From Coprinus comatus (lineage: Eukaryota; Basidiomycota; Agaricomycetes; Agaricales; Agaricaceae), in NCBI GenBank assembly GCA_034638255.1, contig JAWPGT010000011.1, positions 496,001-560,000 on the forward strand: a DNA stretch of 64,000 nucleotides, written 5' to 3'. This document shows positions 40,786-52,984 of this stretch, in pieces. The notes under the pieces are model-generated. The model was not told where the DNA came from. It saw only the letters and a list, made by a program, of their open reading frames with translations, and made no database searches. Position 1 is the stretch's first letter. Each line of letters begins with the position of its first letter. Position numbers and translations under genes: made by a program.

Positions 40786-43700
40786 ATGCCAAGACTCGAT
40801 CTCGACGTTGATGAAGCTGCTTTACTTAAAGCTTATAAAATTGGTTCATTAAATCCTACGTATGTCTTCTTCCTATGATGATACTTGTGAATCTTGATAT
40901 TGAATGTATTTGATTTTAGGCAGTGGGAAGAGGTAGACCATGATCTTGAAAATTCAGTTGCTGGTGCGTTGTTAAGTCCAGGTGGAGGTTCTGGGACGGC
41001 TGGTCTTGGGTTTGGTGAGGAAGGTGATCCGTTGGGGTTGGGAAGTAATGTCAAGTACGTTTTTTCTCTATGCCTTTTCTCCCTTTCTCTTTTCTTTCCT
41101 TCTTTCTCTATGGAGTTCCGCTTAACTGACGTGTGGTTTGATAGTGTCAAAGAATTGGATATGGAATCTAGTATGTACCTTATTCCCTTTTCCCTCTAAC
41201 TATTTAGAATCGTGTTTGATAACAACTGTTTCTTGTAGAAGCGGCGGTATTGTTAAACTCGAAATCATTCGACCCAAAAGCTTTTCTATCAGCTGTACAT
41301 CCAAATGCTACATATCAAGATTTAGCAGCTGGGATTAATCATTTGCAACAATCGATTGATGCTAGGAGTGAAGCTATTAGGATATTGGTGGAAGATAATT
41401 TTGATAGATTTGTTGCTGTCAAAGCTTCTACAGATGGTAAGTCTGTTCCCCCCTTCTGATATATCGTGTGTTTTCTAATGACTTTGTCTAGCTATACACG
41501 CGGAAATGAAAGATGGGTTGTTGGCTCCTCATACGGATTATGCTTCCAAACCTCTGAGAGATCATATTAAACGTACGTCCTTGGTTCTTGTAGACATTTA
41601 ATGATATGATGCGATGTTTGAATTGAATATAGAGGGTGCACAGAAAGCCAATCAAGTATTCTTACCTGTGTTAGAAAATGCTTCAAGAGCACAAAAATTA
41701 CGAACTACACTTGGTGTTTTCGAAAGATCTAAATTCTTCTTCAATCTACCTAGTTTCATTATTGAATCAATAGAAGCCGTACGTTGTTCAGTTATCATTG
41801 TATCATTGTCTTCGGGCTTAATGATACTTTTTTATAGGGCCGTTATGAAGTAGCAATGAGGGATTATAAGAAAGGCAAATACATGCTAGAGTCAAGATCA
41901 AGTCAACTTTTACCTGTTGGTGTATCAAAAGATAGTGCTGCATCTTTAGCGGCTGAACAACAACAGAAGAGAGTGTTAGATAAAGTTTGGGTTAGTGTGG
42001 AGAAAGCTATGGGTGAAATGAGGAATGTGTTATATGGTCAATTACAAGATCCTAGAAGGAGTTCGGAGGAACAGGAGAAGACGATCGAGTGAGTTTTCAA
42101 GCACAAGTATGCGTTGATCCTATGTGGTGAGGTGCTAACGATCGGCTTCTGTCGTTCAGGATTTTACTCGATTTGCAAGCCAATGATGAACCTTTGTGGG
42201 CGTATTTTGATAGCCAGCATAAGCATATCTTGGCACAGATGAAGGAAATATATCAGAATGGAAAAACTGTCATCCAAGGTATGCTTTCATTTCCATCTTT
42301 TAATGACGTTGTTTGAATGACAGATCTCTCTGTTTGTTCGGTTATTATAGCTGCTTCTGATAAATGCAAAACGGATGAGTCAGAACTCAAAACTTTACTG
42401 GCTACACAACTTCAACAAGCCATCACTACATTGGAAAGCAAACAACCAGAACAGAACCTTGGTAAGTTTAGTCCTTCTGGTGAGGGTCATACATGCTGAC
42501 ACGAGTTCATTTGTTTTTAAGCGAAATCCGAAGGTGAACCAGTATGGCAAGCGATATTCGACCTCGTCAAAAATATCTCGGAGGTAGTTTTATCTTCCCT
42601 TCCGAACTTCTGGAAGATTTCCAAAAATTTCATGGATGGGAAATATAAAAAGGTATGATTTCCATTTTACCGAACCCTTTGGGCCGAAAACTGATTTGGC
42701 GTTCCGACTCGGTGGTGGACTTCAATTTCAATCAATATTTGTTCAATTATACGTATATGTAGCATGCATCAGCTCCACCGACGTCAGGGAGCAGACGAAG
42801 TCCGACCCAATGCCGTACAATGGCTCAGGATATAGTCAATCTGTATATCTCACTGGTATCAGAGTTTTTCGTACTGTCTGATATCGTGGTTATGATGGCT
42901 CCTGGATCCTCAAGTAATAAGAGTTTACCCCCGATGTTGCCGACGAATTCACATTCTATTTCAACTGCATTTTATTTGATGAAGGTGTCTGGAGAGATTC
43001 AGGAAAATGTGAATGAGTTGAATGGGATGGATATTTCACAGGAAGCTGGATCTGGGTTGAAGAGTCTTTTGGAAAACGTAAAATGGAGATTCTCGGATAT
43101 TCTTATTCAGGCTTGGTTGAGAGGTAAGATTCTTAATAAGCCCCCTAAATGTCAAAGAATGCTTATTATGACGAAAAATCATCATTATAGATACTCACTT
43201 GTTCTATCACCTTGAATCATGGAAAGCGGACCCCTCAAATCAGACAATCACTCGTTATCTGTTCTACATGGAACAATTTCAACGACATTTAGTAACCGCT
43301 GCTTTCAAGTTGGCTGGTGGGCGTCGACCTATCGTCGACATCATCCTTAGTGAAACCAGCGAAACAGAATCCTATACCTCAACCATTTGTGAGCAAGATT
43401 ACAAAAGCTTTCCTTGACGCCCTTTATGCTTTCCTCGACGGACTTGTCCTACTTGCCTCTGATGAATCACCTATCGTCACTGGTAAAACGCTTGTCAAAG
43501 AAGATTCAATAGGCCAAAACTCCTTGGATCTATTGGATCTTACGGATGGTGTACGTCCTATTCCTTCGTCATGCGTTTACAAGTTAAACTGACATTCCTA
43601 CTTCTCTCTTCTTCACACTTTCGCTTTCTCGTTCCTTACACCCGAACACACCTTTCCTATTTTGTGGCCCTTATGTGATGCAACTCGGAACTCAAAATTT

Positions 43701-45313
43701 CGGAATTCTAGGATATCCGCATGCTACTAGTGATATCAAACTTTAATTATCTTTCCGATGTGTTGATACCAAGCATGTTGAGCCAACTAGAAGCCGCGTT
43801 TGGCATTTCATTGTTGGAAGATAGACAAGTGAGTCCCGTGTTCATTGCTTGTCATTTTTTTTCAATTGTTATCCACTCTTTCCCCTCCGTTACCGTTACC
43901 CTTCGTTTCATTCTATATTTCTATTTTTACATTTATCACGATCGATCATCTCCCTTGTTACTTGTGTTACATGCCCGCGAACCAAGTAGACGGCGGATTG
44001 TTTGGGTTTAGTTGCATTTTGTGATATCAATATCGCTATTGCGAAATTAGAAGGGAGAGATGTGATGACGATATTGATTATTATCATCACAACTCAGCGG
44101 CAATGTGAAGACTGAAATCCAAAGTACCAATATTGATCCTATACTTTTACAGACATTAATGACCGTGATCAAGGAGCTCAGTAAAACGTTGTTTGATGGA
44201 TATGTCAATCCTAAATTGGAGGCGTTGAAGGAGATCATGAGAAGTGGTATTCTAGATCCAAATATGGATTGGTACGATACACCGCAGCCTACAGGTAAGC
44301 ATAAGCGCATATTCAATCCCAATGACAGGCATCCAGAAAAATGGGGGTGCCTTCTTTTGAGGAAGGGTTTTTTCCTTTTTCCCTTCCTCGTTCTGGATTT
44401 CATATCTTTTGGGCCTGGATTTTCATTTCACCTTTTTTCCGTTCTTTTCGTCGCTTTTTTTGATATACGTATCTACACATCGCTTGAGAATGCAAAGCTG
44501 ATGACATGATAAACAGAAGTGCGCCCATACATGTATGAAATGTTGACATCGCTTGTTGGCATTCATGCACAAATTTGTAGTGTTGCAGAACCATTGCTTG
44601 ATCGTATACTTAACAAAATAGTGGAGCAATTGGCTGAACAAGGACTTCGATGCTTTCGCCAGATTAAACGGTTCGGTATGGGAGGCATGCTTCGGGTGCG
44701 TTTCTTTTCTTTTCTTTTTTTCTTCCTTCCTTTACTAAACCTAAATTCCCTCACCTTTCATTATCGATTTTGATTATCATCTGAATGAATAATCAAAATC
44801 CCTTTTTTTTATGTTATGGACCTCGGTCTTGGGTCCTTAAAAAACTTTCTCTCTCACGTACAATAGGCAACGTTAGAAATAGAGTTCATGCATCAAACAC
44901 TTTCAAGACACGTTACACCCGTTGCCGCAGAAACATTATCGAACTTGTACAATAAAATCTCTCAAGCTTATCAACGAAGACCTGGAGATGAAAATTTCCA
45001 AACTAATCTGGATGGTGTCAAAAAGACACTCGCGGAAACGCGCCGCGCAACTCATAAAGAATTCTTATGCTTTAGACAATCTAAATCTTCATCATCCTCA
45101 TCATCATCGAATAGCGGGAATCGGGGAAATACGTCAACCGGTGGTGGTGGTGGTGGTATTACTACTACAACGACAAGTAGTATGGGTGCTTCTAGATCTA
45201 CACGCGGCGACAAAGACGGATCCAGGATTGTGAAAGAGGCTAAGAGGAGCGGTGGTATCGGTGTTAATGTCAGTAAAAGTGGAAGTGGTGGGGGTGGGGG
45301 TGGAGAACCGTAA
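40786..45313 (+). CDS. SEC5: exocyst complex subunit Sec5 (EXOC2)
   Basis: Component of the octameric exocyst that tethers secretory vesicles at the plasma membrane. The first exons read [33 protein letters not shown]. The diagnostic N-terminal block follows: [23 protein letters not shown], then the segment through [31 protein letters not shown]. Later exons carry long helices ([67 protein letters not shown]) and a C-terminal [30 protein letters not shown]. About sixteen introns. The tail is low-complexity Ser/Gly/Thr. One join, at 43317-43350, needs an intron of only 34 nt. Confidence in the family is good; exact exon ends are less certain. Confidence 0.82.
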
Positions 45314-46739
45314 AAAAAAAACTTTATTCTCTAGTTCGCCACTCTATTTTGCCCCGTTCCCTTTTCTTTTCTTTTCTGTATTTGTTGTTGTCACGGGTCC
45401 CATTCAAATTTCGTATTCGATCCTGTGTGTTTCGCGTGTCTCCCTTTTGTTTAATTGTCTTTTTGATACCCCACAGAAGCCTGTTTGTAAAATATAGATA
45501 AGAGTTGAGATAGAACTCTTTAGTTGTTTTTGGGTAACTAAACCCGGTTATCAATATAAAAAAGGAAGGGAAGTTTAGAAACACTTCTTCTCTTTCGTGG
45601 CTTAGCACCTCTTGATGTCAATTCGTTCTTCCCCCAGGAAAGCCGAAGCTTTGGGGAAATTTATCCCTCTACTTCCTTATAATGAACAATGGGATAATGA
45701 TTGCGAAATTTTCACATCCTAGGACTTCCGACGATGTCGATCCTTAGCAAGAAGATGGTAGAGGAGAACAGAGAGAGTACAAGGACATTCATATTCATTT
45801 AGTTTTTTTAGTTGGTTCTATTCCGAAATCACTGGATCTATGATATACGGCGAAAACAACATTTGAATGCATGTTGTCTAAATTAGTCACTGAGCGTCTA
45901 ATTTTTTTCTTGTTCGACTAAGGGGTTGGATCTCATGTTGCATGTAGTAGTACTCCATTTTTACTGACGCGAAGAGGTCGGATAAGTGGTCAGAAATGAA
46001 TGAAAAAGGCGGGTATCGCTCAAGTATGGAAGCTAACATAAAAAACCGGCTCGCGGAGAAAAGTAGATTAAAAGGGTGAACTTAATAATAAACCTATTGC
46101 CAGTCGAGATCAACGATTGAGGTCTCAGAATTTTAGAAGAACGGTCGGCCTTTTTTCGTTGCTTTTCGAAGGCTATCAAATCGTCTCTCCCTGCACCATC
46201 GGGACCGTAAAAAGGCTGTCATGAACCGGCTCAAGTCCGATGGCCAATGATAAGCTGGCAGCCGCTGCTAGAAAGTATAGCATATCGATTGAAAGGTTAA
46301 GCCTTTATGACAACCAGTTCATTGGGGTGCCCGGCTGCGCTTAAGGGAAGAGGAAGGAACGGCCACCGTGGCGGGTCGACACATTATTTTCCATCAGGAC
46401 CCGAAGCATCGATACGCGTGAAGCATGTGTGGCGTGCTTCGGGTACATCAAGGCTCTCTGAAGAAGTTAACCCCTTAACAGGAGTTGGAAATGTTGTGTA
46501 CCGCCGATAGTCTGAGCGGCGGATAAAGGAAGAGGGTTGTCTTTATTTCTCCCACCACCAATTCAATCGACGACCCAGAATGCGACAAAAATCGAATAAG
46601 GGTGCGTGGACTGTCGTCTATTGATTGGCCCGGGACGTGACAAGACTTCCTATGGACAAATTAAATGCAGGCGTGTGATAACTATTAGAAAAGCGAGATG
46701 ACAATGAGAAACCGAGCTTGCCCGTAGGCACAAGGCCGT
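45314..46739. other. spacer between convergent Sec5 and Rmd1 genes
   Basis: No protein gene is supported. The stretch 46190-46530 has several perfect inverted repeats and is treated separately as a possible structured RNA. The rest is unremarkable. Confidence 0.45.
46190..46530 (+). ncRNA. candidate structured RNA (three hairpins)
   Basis: Three helices can be drawn: 46196-46202 with 46237-46243 (7 bp), 46399-46408 with 46435-46444 (10 bp, perfect), and 46501-46506 with 46517-46522 (6 bp, loop of 10). The region is more GC-rich than the flanks and has no coding signal. Pairing does not tell the strand. I checked by eye for U1-U6, U3, SRP, RNase P/MRP core motifs and found no convincing match; a TGTCAT near 46218 recalls the fungal SRP Alu-domain UGUNAU motif but the rest does not fit. 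On the plus strand TTAACCCCTTAAC at 46467-46479 resembles 1.6 copies of an 8-base telomere-like repeat. Confidence 0.25.
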
Positions 46740-48650
46740 TTATGCCATCAAGTCGACGAGAATGGTAATAATACCAAGAACTAAGTTCTGAAGTGAGTAA
46801 TATGAAAAATACAAGCGAATGGATCAACACAAACCAATTTCTATCGCAATGAGGGCAATGACAATCTGTTCTAAGCGCTCTGCGTGTTTACTCGACACCG
46901 ATTCCTTTAGTAATTGCAGCATATCTTGCAAAACCTGGTGAAACAAATTAACAAGAGGGGCATGAAGAAGAATCGTCTACGTACTTCCACACGTGTGTTG
47001 AGGAGATTAATCCGCTGAGGAATCTCAAGATAGCTCCGTGCTGCATCATAGAGTGGTTGAAGATCAGGATATGTCTAGGGTAGGTTAATCAATCTGTCTG
47101 AACGATTGAGGGTAGCTTGAACTTACCCAAAACACCTCCTATTAACCTGTGTTAGATATTTAACTGTTAATACATAGGAAGAAGCCTTACCGGAGAATCA
47201 AGTACAGATCCAACCGAGTTGATATTTGTCCTGTGCATGAATAATTGACCGATTTGTTGCATAATTTCTGGCAATTTGATCGGTAAATAAGAGATGATAT
47301 CAAGACCGACAATTGTTCACCTTTGTGCGGCATTCCAATCTTGCCAGTCTCACTAATAATCTCTGGAATATCCTTTGTCTCTTCGATGGTAGAAGATATT
47401 ACTTCCTCAAACTGAACAATACTTAGTACCTAGTCATAGGGAAGCACTCATAGTTTACCAGGGATATCTTGACGGATTGTGCAAGGGCATGTGAGAGGGA
47501 GAGTTTAGTCCTGACACACGATCAATTTTAGATAACTTCCGGGAAAAAGTAACTCACATGTAACTTGAACCCTTGCGTAGGGTTATGACATCGTTATATA
47601 TCCTTGGAGAATGTCAGTCAACATTTGGGGATATTTAACTCAAAACTAACCGGCTGTAATTCGCATAGTAGTAATTGAGATCTTCCATTTCAACATTCTC
47701 GGGAGCTAACAATAAATCAGAGACGACCAAGACCAAGGCGATAATAGGCAGACCTAGCTTCTCAATTTCAAATCGTTTTCTGTGGCAAATGTTGTGAACG
47801 TGATTCACGCTACTCTAAATGAGTTAATACGAACATTGATGATAAGAAACGCTTTTCTTGAGCTTCCGTCATGCCCCAAATAACAATTGTACCATACTGA
47901 AACATGAAAATTTCTGCTTCATGGGCCGTTGTGTCAAAGGTACTTTTCCGTTTCTTCTTCCTGATGGTACGGTCATCATCTTCGGGTGTCTCATGCGCTA
48001 ATTCCGGTACTCCAAGCAAATCGCCTGTAGCTGCGCTAGCTTGACTGTTGTCATGCACCTTGGTTTGTACCTCATACAAATATGGGGTATAAATAACTTC
48101 GTCAATGAGTTTGGGATCGGTATGATATGCGTTGCGTCGTGCATTAAAGAACTTCACGAGATCATTCATTCGGTAGGAACTATGATGGATTGAGCGGTAT
48201 ATTTCGAACTCGAGCACAAACTGTCTCTTACCTTGCTGTAGCATATGCGGTGACGCGGGGCAATGATTTTGCTTTCTTCTTCGTAAGCTTCAATGCATCT
48301 CTACGAGCAGTTCCTTCTGGTATCAAAGATAACTGGTTGTATACCTATGGTACTGGTTATAATTTACAGCAACGGGTGAATGGCTGCTGGCATACCTCTA
48401 TGTCTTCTTCCAATTCAAGTTCATTTTCCTCGCTACTTTCAATATCCCCGTCGTCGCTGTCCCCTGTTGAGTCTACACTATCTTGGCCAACCTGGCGTGT
48501 GGTTTCACCGATCACAGGACTTTTGTTTAGAACTGGTAGATGTTCTGGTTGCTCAGGCAAGACTTTAAGTTTTCCCGCGACCTTTGTAGACCTATTGGCG
48601 CCACGAGGTTTGCTTTCTGAAATCGAATTGGAACCGGAAGGATCTGGCAT
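46740..48650 (-). CDS. Rmd1/Sif2-like DUF155 protein
   Basis: Mitochondrial-associated DUF155 family; S. cerevisiae Rmd1 and S. pombe Sif2 are relatives with poorly defined roles. The N-terminus (MPDPSGSNSISESKPRG) and an acidic Ser-rich stretch precede RRDALKLTKKKAKSLPRVTAYATA|SYRMNDLVKFFNARR. The core block is EVIYTPYLYEV, then EAEIFMFQYGTIVIWGMTEAQEKRFL, the domain's hallmark. Small exons on the minus strand down to 46740 give YYYANYSR-like sequence, LSLSHALAQS, EEVISSTIEETKDIPEIISETG, RINLLNTRVEVLQDMLQLL and a terminal membrane segment AIEIVLGIITILVDLMA. The Sec5 gene converges on it from the other side. Confidence 0.85.
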
Positions 48651-51572
48651 AGTGTTAAAAGTAGTTTGCCAAGTAAACGCGCAAATCCAGGGCTCGAAAC
48701 AGTGGATGACGTAATATGGCGAGTCTAATCCGTGTGAGTAAGTTCAAGTTCAAAACCAAGAAACTCACTGGCACCTACAAGCATTTGCCGCCGGCAAGTC
48801 TCATGCAGTGGAATTATGTGCTTCGCTTTACCATTCAAAAGATTCCCCAAAATCTCGGATAAAAATTTGGATACTTCACAGGAATAAGTTGGCTCCGGTT
48901 CGGGAGACATAAGCGACGCACGAATATATAACAGTGAGAAAATTCCATGCACCCAAGACGGAGTTACTTTATCAGGGTACCATTTACACACAAGAACGGC
49001 TCAAACGCTTCCGTCTTGTTAGGGATTTTTTTTTTCCTCGTGATTGTAAATTTTTCTAAAACAAAAAGTGTATGAGAAAATACAAAGAGGGAAAAGAAGT
49101 GGAAAATATGTCACACATCAGAACCAACAGCCGCGGCAAGGGAGAGAAGCACACCAAAATACACCGCGATTTCACACACAAAGCAAAGGAGAGGAAAGTG
49201 CCATCTTACGTGCCATATGATGTATACTTCTAGTTTTACTGATGCATATGCGTAATATGTTCCATTCGGCTCGGTTCCGTTTGCTACTACCATCTCGGAC
49301 AATACTTTCTAAAAAGAAGGGAAAAGCAACTTTTCATCCGATGTGGAACGACTCATTTCATGAAGTGCAAATTCGGATGCACAGACGGTGTATTACGCTC
49401 AGTGGAGAGTTTACTTTAATCATGTTGGACTTAGAGATCATAACAGACATCACCAATGCATCATTGGGAAGGGGAAACACCACGAATCCACACAAACTTT
49501 AAGAAGATCGTTTAATACCATGTGAAGAGAGTGTACGAATCAATATTCGTCCAAGTGCAAACCGCGTTTTCTTCTGACATTAGCACATTGTATCAGAAAT
49601 ACTGCTCTTGAGTGGCGTGCTTTAAGAATACTCACTTCTTTTCGACAATTCGCTACGAATTCCGTGTCATAGAAGTCGTGCCCCAATCAGGGCAAAGACC
49701 GTTGATACTTCGTGGTTGCGGCAGCCGCGGCACTTCCATAGGATAATCAATAGGTGCACAATAAGGAATGCACCCCAGGGTTGAGAAAGACCCCAGACCA
49801 AACTTTCAGCATGGTGATCGGCGTTGTAGAAGATCGGCGGTCAATTATCATATGACTGAAAGAAATTGGCCACCAATTTTTTGGGTGGATAATTAGTACT
49901 GCAAGCTACTATAGGCCCGGAGTCGCAACAGGAATTCCAGGAATCCGACCAGCTTTGGCGCGGCAATCTTGAGTCCTTCGATTTCGGTTGGAAAAAGGCT
50001 ACCTCAAAGTTCATGTTGTTGAGTTCCATTAACAGCGAACAATCTTTATGGTCTAGAATCAACAACAAGCTATACTATAGAAGTTAAGCTCACCTGAGAA
50101 GACTCTTTCACAGTCATTGGAAACCCCACCGAAATCAAAAGTGTCAGCAAATATAGAATAAGCACAGCTCAATCACGGCATGACAGCACCGTCGCTGAGG
50201 TATATCTTTGTGAAGGAGGATATCCGAAATAAAACAATCAAATGAAATTCTTATTCACTAAGACGAAACAATGCTTTAATGGCCCATCTTCTGTTGCGCC
50301 TGCCAGTTGTGGAAAATCTAGAACTATGAAACAAGCCTGAGAAGTCACGCTGTCTTCTACAAGGCGCGGTTTCTCGTACACCACTAGGTCGGTAATCGGT
50401 GATACCCTACTCCGCAAACAGATAGGGGGGCCCTGTGAAATGGACCGCGGACAACGTGTAGCTTTCTTTGAGGCCACACGCAATCAAAGCAATGTGTTGA
50501 GATCCTTTCTCCCTCAGTCATGTAAAGAAACCATTGTGTGGTATGAGCGTCAATTAGCCATCACTAAATTGAATAAGGCCTTCTGTTTATAAAGCAGGCT
50601 TTCTATACTGATAGATACCTGTCTTCGCACTTGTCTGAGGCAGTATGTATGTGTTCGGAAATATCAACAGAAATCTACTAGAAGAGGCACCTGCGAGGTG
50701 AAAGGTCAACTTGAGGTCATTTAGTCGCTGGTATTAATTACATAGGGCTCGGGCTAAAGTTTATATGTTTGGGCGATGGAGTCCTAAAGTGAGGAGCGAC
50801 CCACGCCGGCCATTCACAGAAATGGAAACCCGTACACTTGTGTCATGAACTTTCCACACTTATGTAAAGCGATAAGAGGCAAGCCTTTAGTGCCTTTTTA
50901 CTAATACATATATTATTAGTCGAATCTCAGAAGCTCCCAGTTCCAACTTCCAACCAACGAATGTACTAAATGGTACGTCTCCCGACCAACGGTATGTAAT
51001 TTTGAAAGTAACACGAATTTATAAGAAGTGAACTGGTTTGCAGTTCATCTCTGGAGTCAGTCCGAGGTCGATCTGGGCCCTGATCATGTACTCCAGTGTC
51101 TCCTTTGTATCTCACGAAATTTACCTGAGTGGTATTGGGTATACAACTGACTAGGGGCTTCTAACGTATTGCCTCTCGGATGGGGTGACATATACGTAAG
51201 ATCATGGCAGGTTGAGAACATGTCAATGGAACAACTTGAAACACCCAATGGATATTGTGTGATGCACATAACGTATATATTGAGGGAAATGGAGGGACAC
51301 CGGCTAACAAATGCGAATGGTATATAAAACCGGAAAACTTGAGTTCTAATGATATATGATACAAAAGCAGATACTATAATATTTCAGGAAACATTTTGCG
51401 ACGGAGGTAGTAAAGTCCATTGTCCATTGTCTATGCAGAATGAATGAAGGATAGCAGTTATATCCATGAAATCTAGAGCACGAGAAGAATTGCATAGCAA
51501 AACGAAAACAATCGATAATATCAAATAGTAGAAGGGGTATTGAGTAATGCTAGCAAAAACCTAAGCAAGGGA
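48651..51572. other. 2.9-kb gene-poor stretch
   Basis: No recognisable gene. An 88-codon minus-strand frame at 48725-48991, directly upstream of the Rmd1-like gene, and frames near 49242, 49841 and 50238 have no family signature. Sequence is AT-moderate with scattered stops. A decayed mobile element is possible but no terminal repeats were found. Confidence 0.4.
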
Positions 51573-52867
51573 TCAAGAGGCGAAGCGGCGCAATAGTTGC
51601 TCGTCAGCAGGATCCCGACGAGGAGCAGAAACGTTTTCAAGGTATTCAAGAGGCACAAGATGTCCTGTCGGATGTCCAGTATTGTTTTGAGATGATGTTG
51701 TTGATACAGTGCTTGAGTGACTTGATGGACTCGGAGATGCCGAGGAATGGTGACGAGAGAGTGGTCCGTGTCCATGTCGCTGTGAAGTGGGTGAACAATT
51801 AAGTGGATTAAGCGGATGGGTATAAAATGGTGAAGGTGGCCTAGATAGAGTCTCTTGGGGTTGTGGGTTCGTGCCCTGTGCTCGGCTGTCACGCCTTACT
51901 TTCCCAACTCGAGCACTCTTAAACCATCCTTCGGGAACGGGGATATCTCCAACCCCATAAATTTCATCTACTGTACGCAATTCATCAAGCTTGTTTTGAC
52001 TGAAATAAGCTGCTGTTCGGGTGTTAACAAGAGAATATGAGAAGGAAGAAATATTAACCACGTACTGAGGTGCCACTTCCTAACAATACCTCGCGCACGA
52101 TCAGCTGGCAGGGAGACATGTACACTGTAGGTTTGTTTTATCAACCGCTCAGATTCAGGTGTGCTCCTAGAGTCAAACGTAAAAGATCGGCCAGATGGAC
52201 GTCCAGACGTTTTTCTGATGGTGGTGTACACCATGAGGTTAATTAGTAAAACAGTGGTCAGAATTATTTATACGAGAATCGGTTGCGCAGGCAGAGTGTG
52301 TGATGTGATATTACCCACCTCATCATTTGCGCCCATGGAGTCACAGGGTTGACACCTTCGTCACTGGCGTCATATTCTTTTTGATGATAGAATAAAAATT
52401 CCTAAAACAGAGGGTGAATACTTCACAGGAGAGTCTGCTGGAGCCATACGTCTCTGACACCTATGAGTTTGTCAAATCATCATTTAGAAAGTGGACAATA
52501 GTAATATGAGGGTAATAACTCACGACTTGGTCCCCAGCCCATGCCGTCAGTCCTGTTGGTGATAATCGTTTCAATTATCCATGCGCCACACATAGTATTT
52601 TACACTGACCACCTCTCCATACCTAGCCCAGTTGGCTCGGTATTTGCACCTCGTTCTTCCCTGGTGACAGTTCCATCAGTTAGGAGGAGCCATGTATGGA
52701 ATGGAAGCATACCAAACGTAGACATTCCCTGGCACAATGGCCCTCCGTTCTTCTGCATCCAAGCGCCTAGTTATTAGTGGCAGTCTAGTTGTAGCCACGC
52801 CATGGAAAATCTGGAGGGCATCACGAGTTGAGCGAATGCGCACATTTTGTAGTGTTGGTCGCTGCAT
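51573..52867 (-). CDS. WOPR (Gti1/Pac2 family) transcriptional regulator
   Basis: DNA-binding master-regulator family including Candida Wor1, Histoplasma Ryp1 and S. pombe Gti1/Pac2, which control morphology and mating-type programmes. Exon 1 gives MQRPTLQNVRIRSTRDAL, then HGVATTRLPLITRRLDAEERRAIVPGNVYVW; the next exons give EERGANTEPTGLGMERW|TDGMGWGPSRVRD|EFLFYHQKEYDASDEG, covering WOPRa. WOPRb reads KTSGRPSGRSFTFDSRSTPE, then RLIKQTYSVHV, KWHL|TAYFSQNKLDELRTVDEI and DIPVPEGWFKSARVGK. The tail is Ser/Thr/Pro/His-rich, ending PADEQLLRRFAS. Five introns with canonical ends. It would act in the nucleus; target genes unknown. Confidence 0.9.
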
Positions 52868-52984
52868 AAGTGAGGGCGGGTAACGATGGTAAGGAAGTGT
52901 AAAGTGGGACGGGGACAGTCAGTTAGATGTGGGATCCCATTAGGGCTATATAAAGATCCAGCCACGATTGAATGTGGCAGGGTC

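Noticed and set aside
46140..46180. GGCCTTTTTTCG...GGCTATCAAA, similar to the start of U2 snRNA
   Set aside because: The U2 branch-pairing segment (GTAGTATCTGTTC) is absent and spacing is wrong.
48725..48991. 88-codon minus-strand frame upstream of the Rmd1-like gene
   Set aside because: No family motif and no clear splice link to the Rmd1-like gene, whose own ATG at 48650 is good. It lies in the probable promoter or leader.
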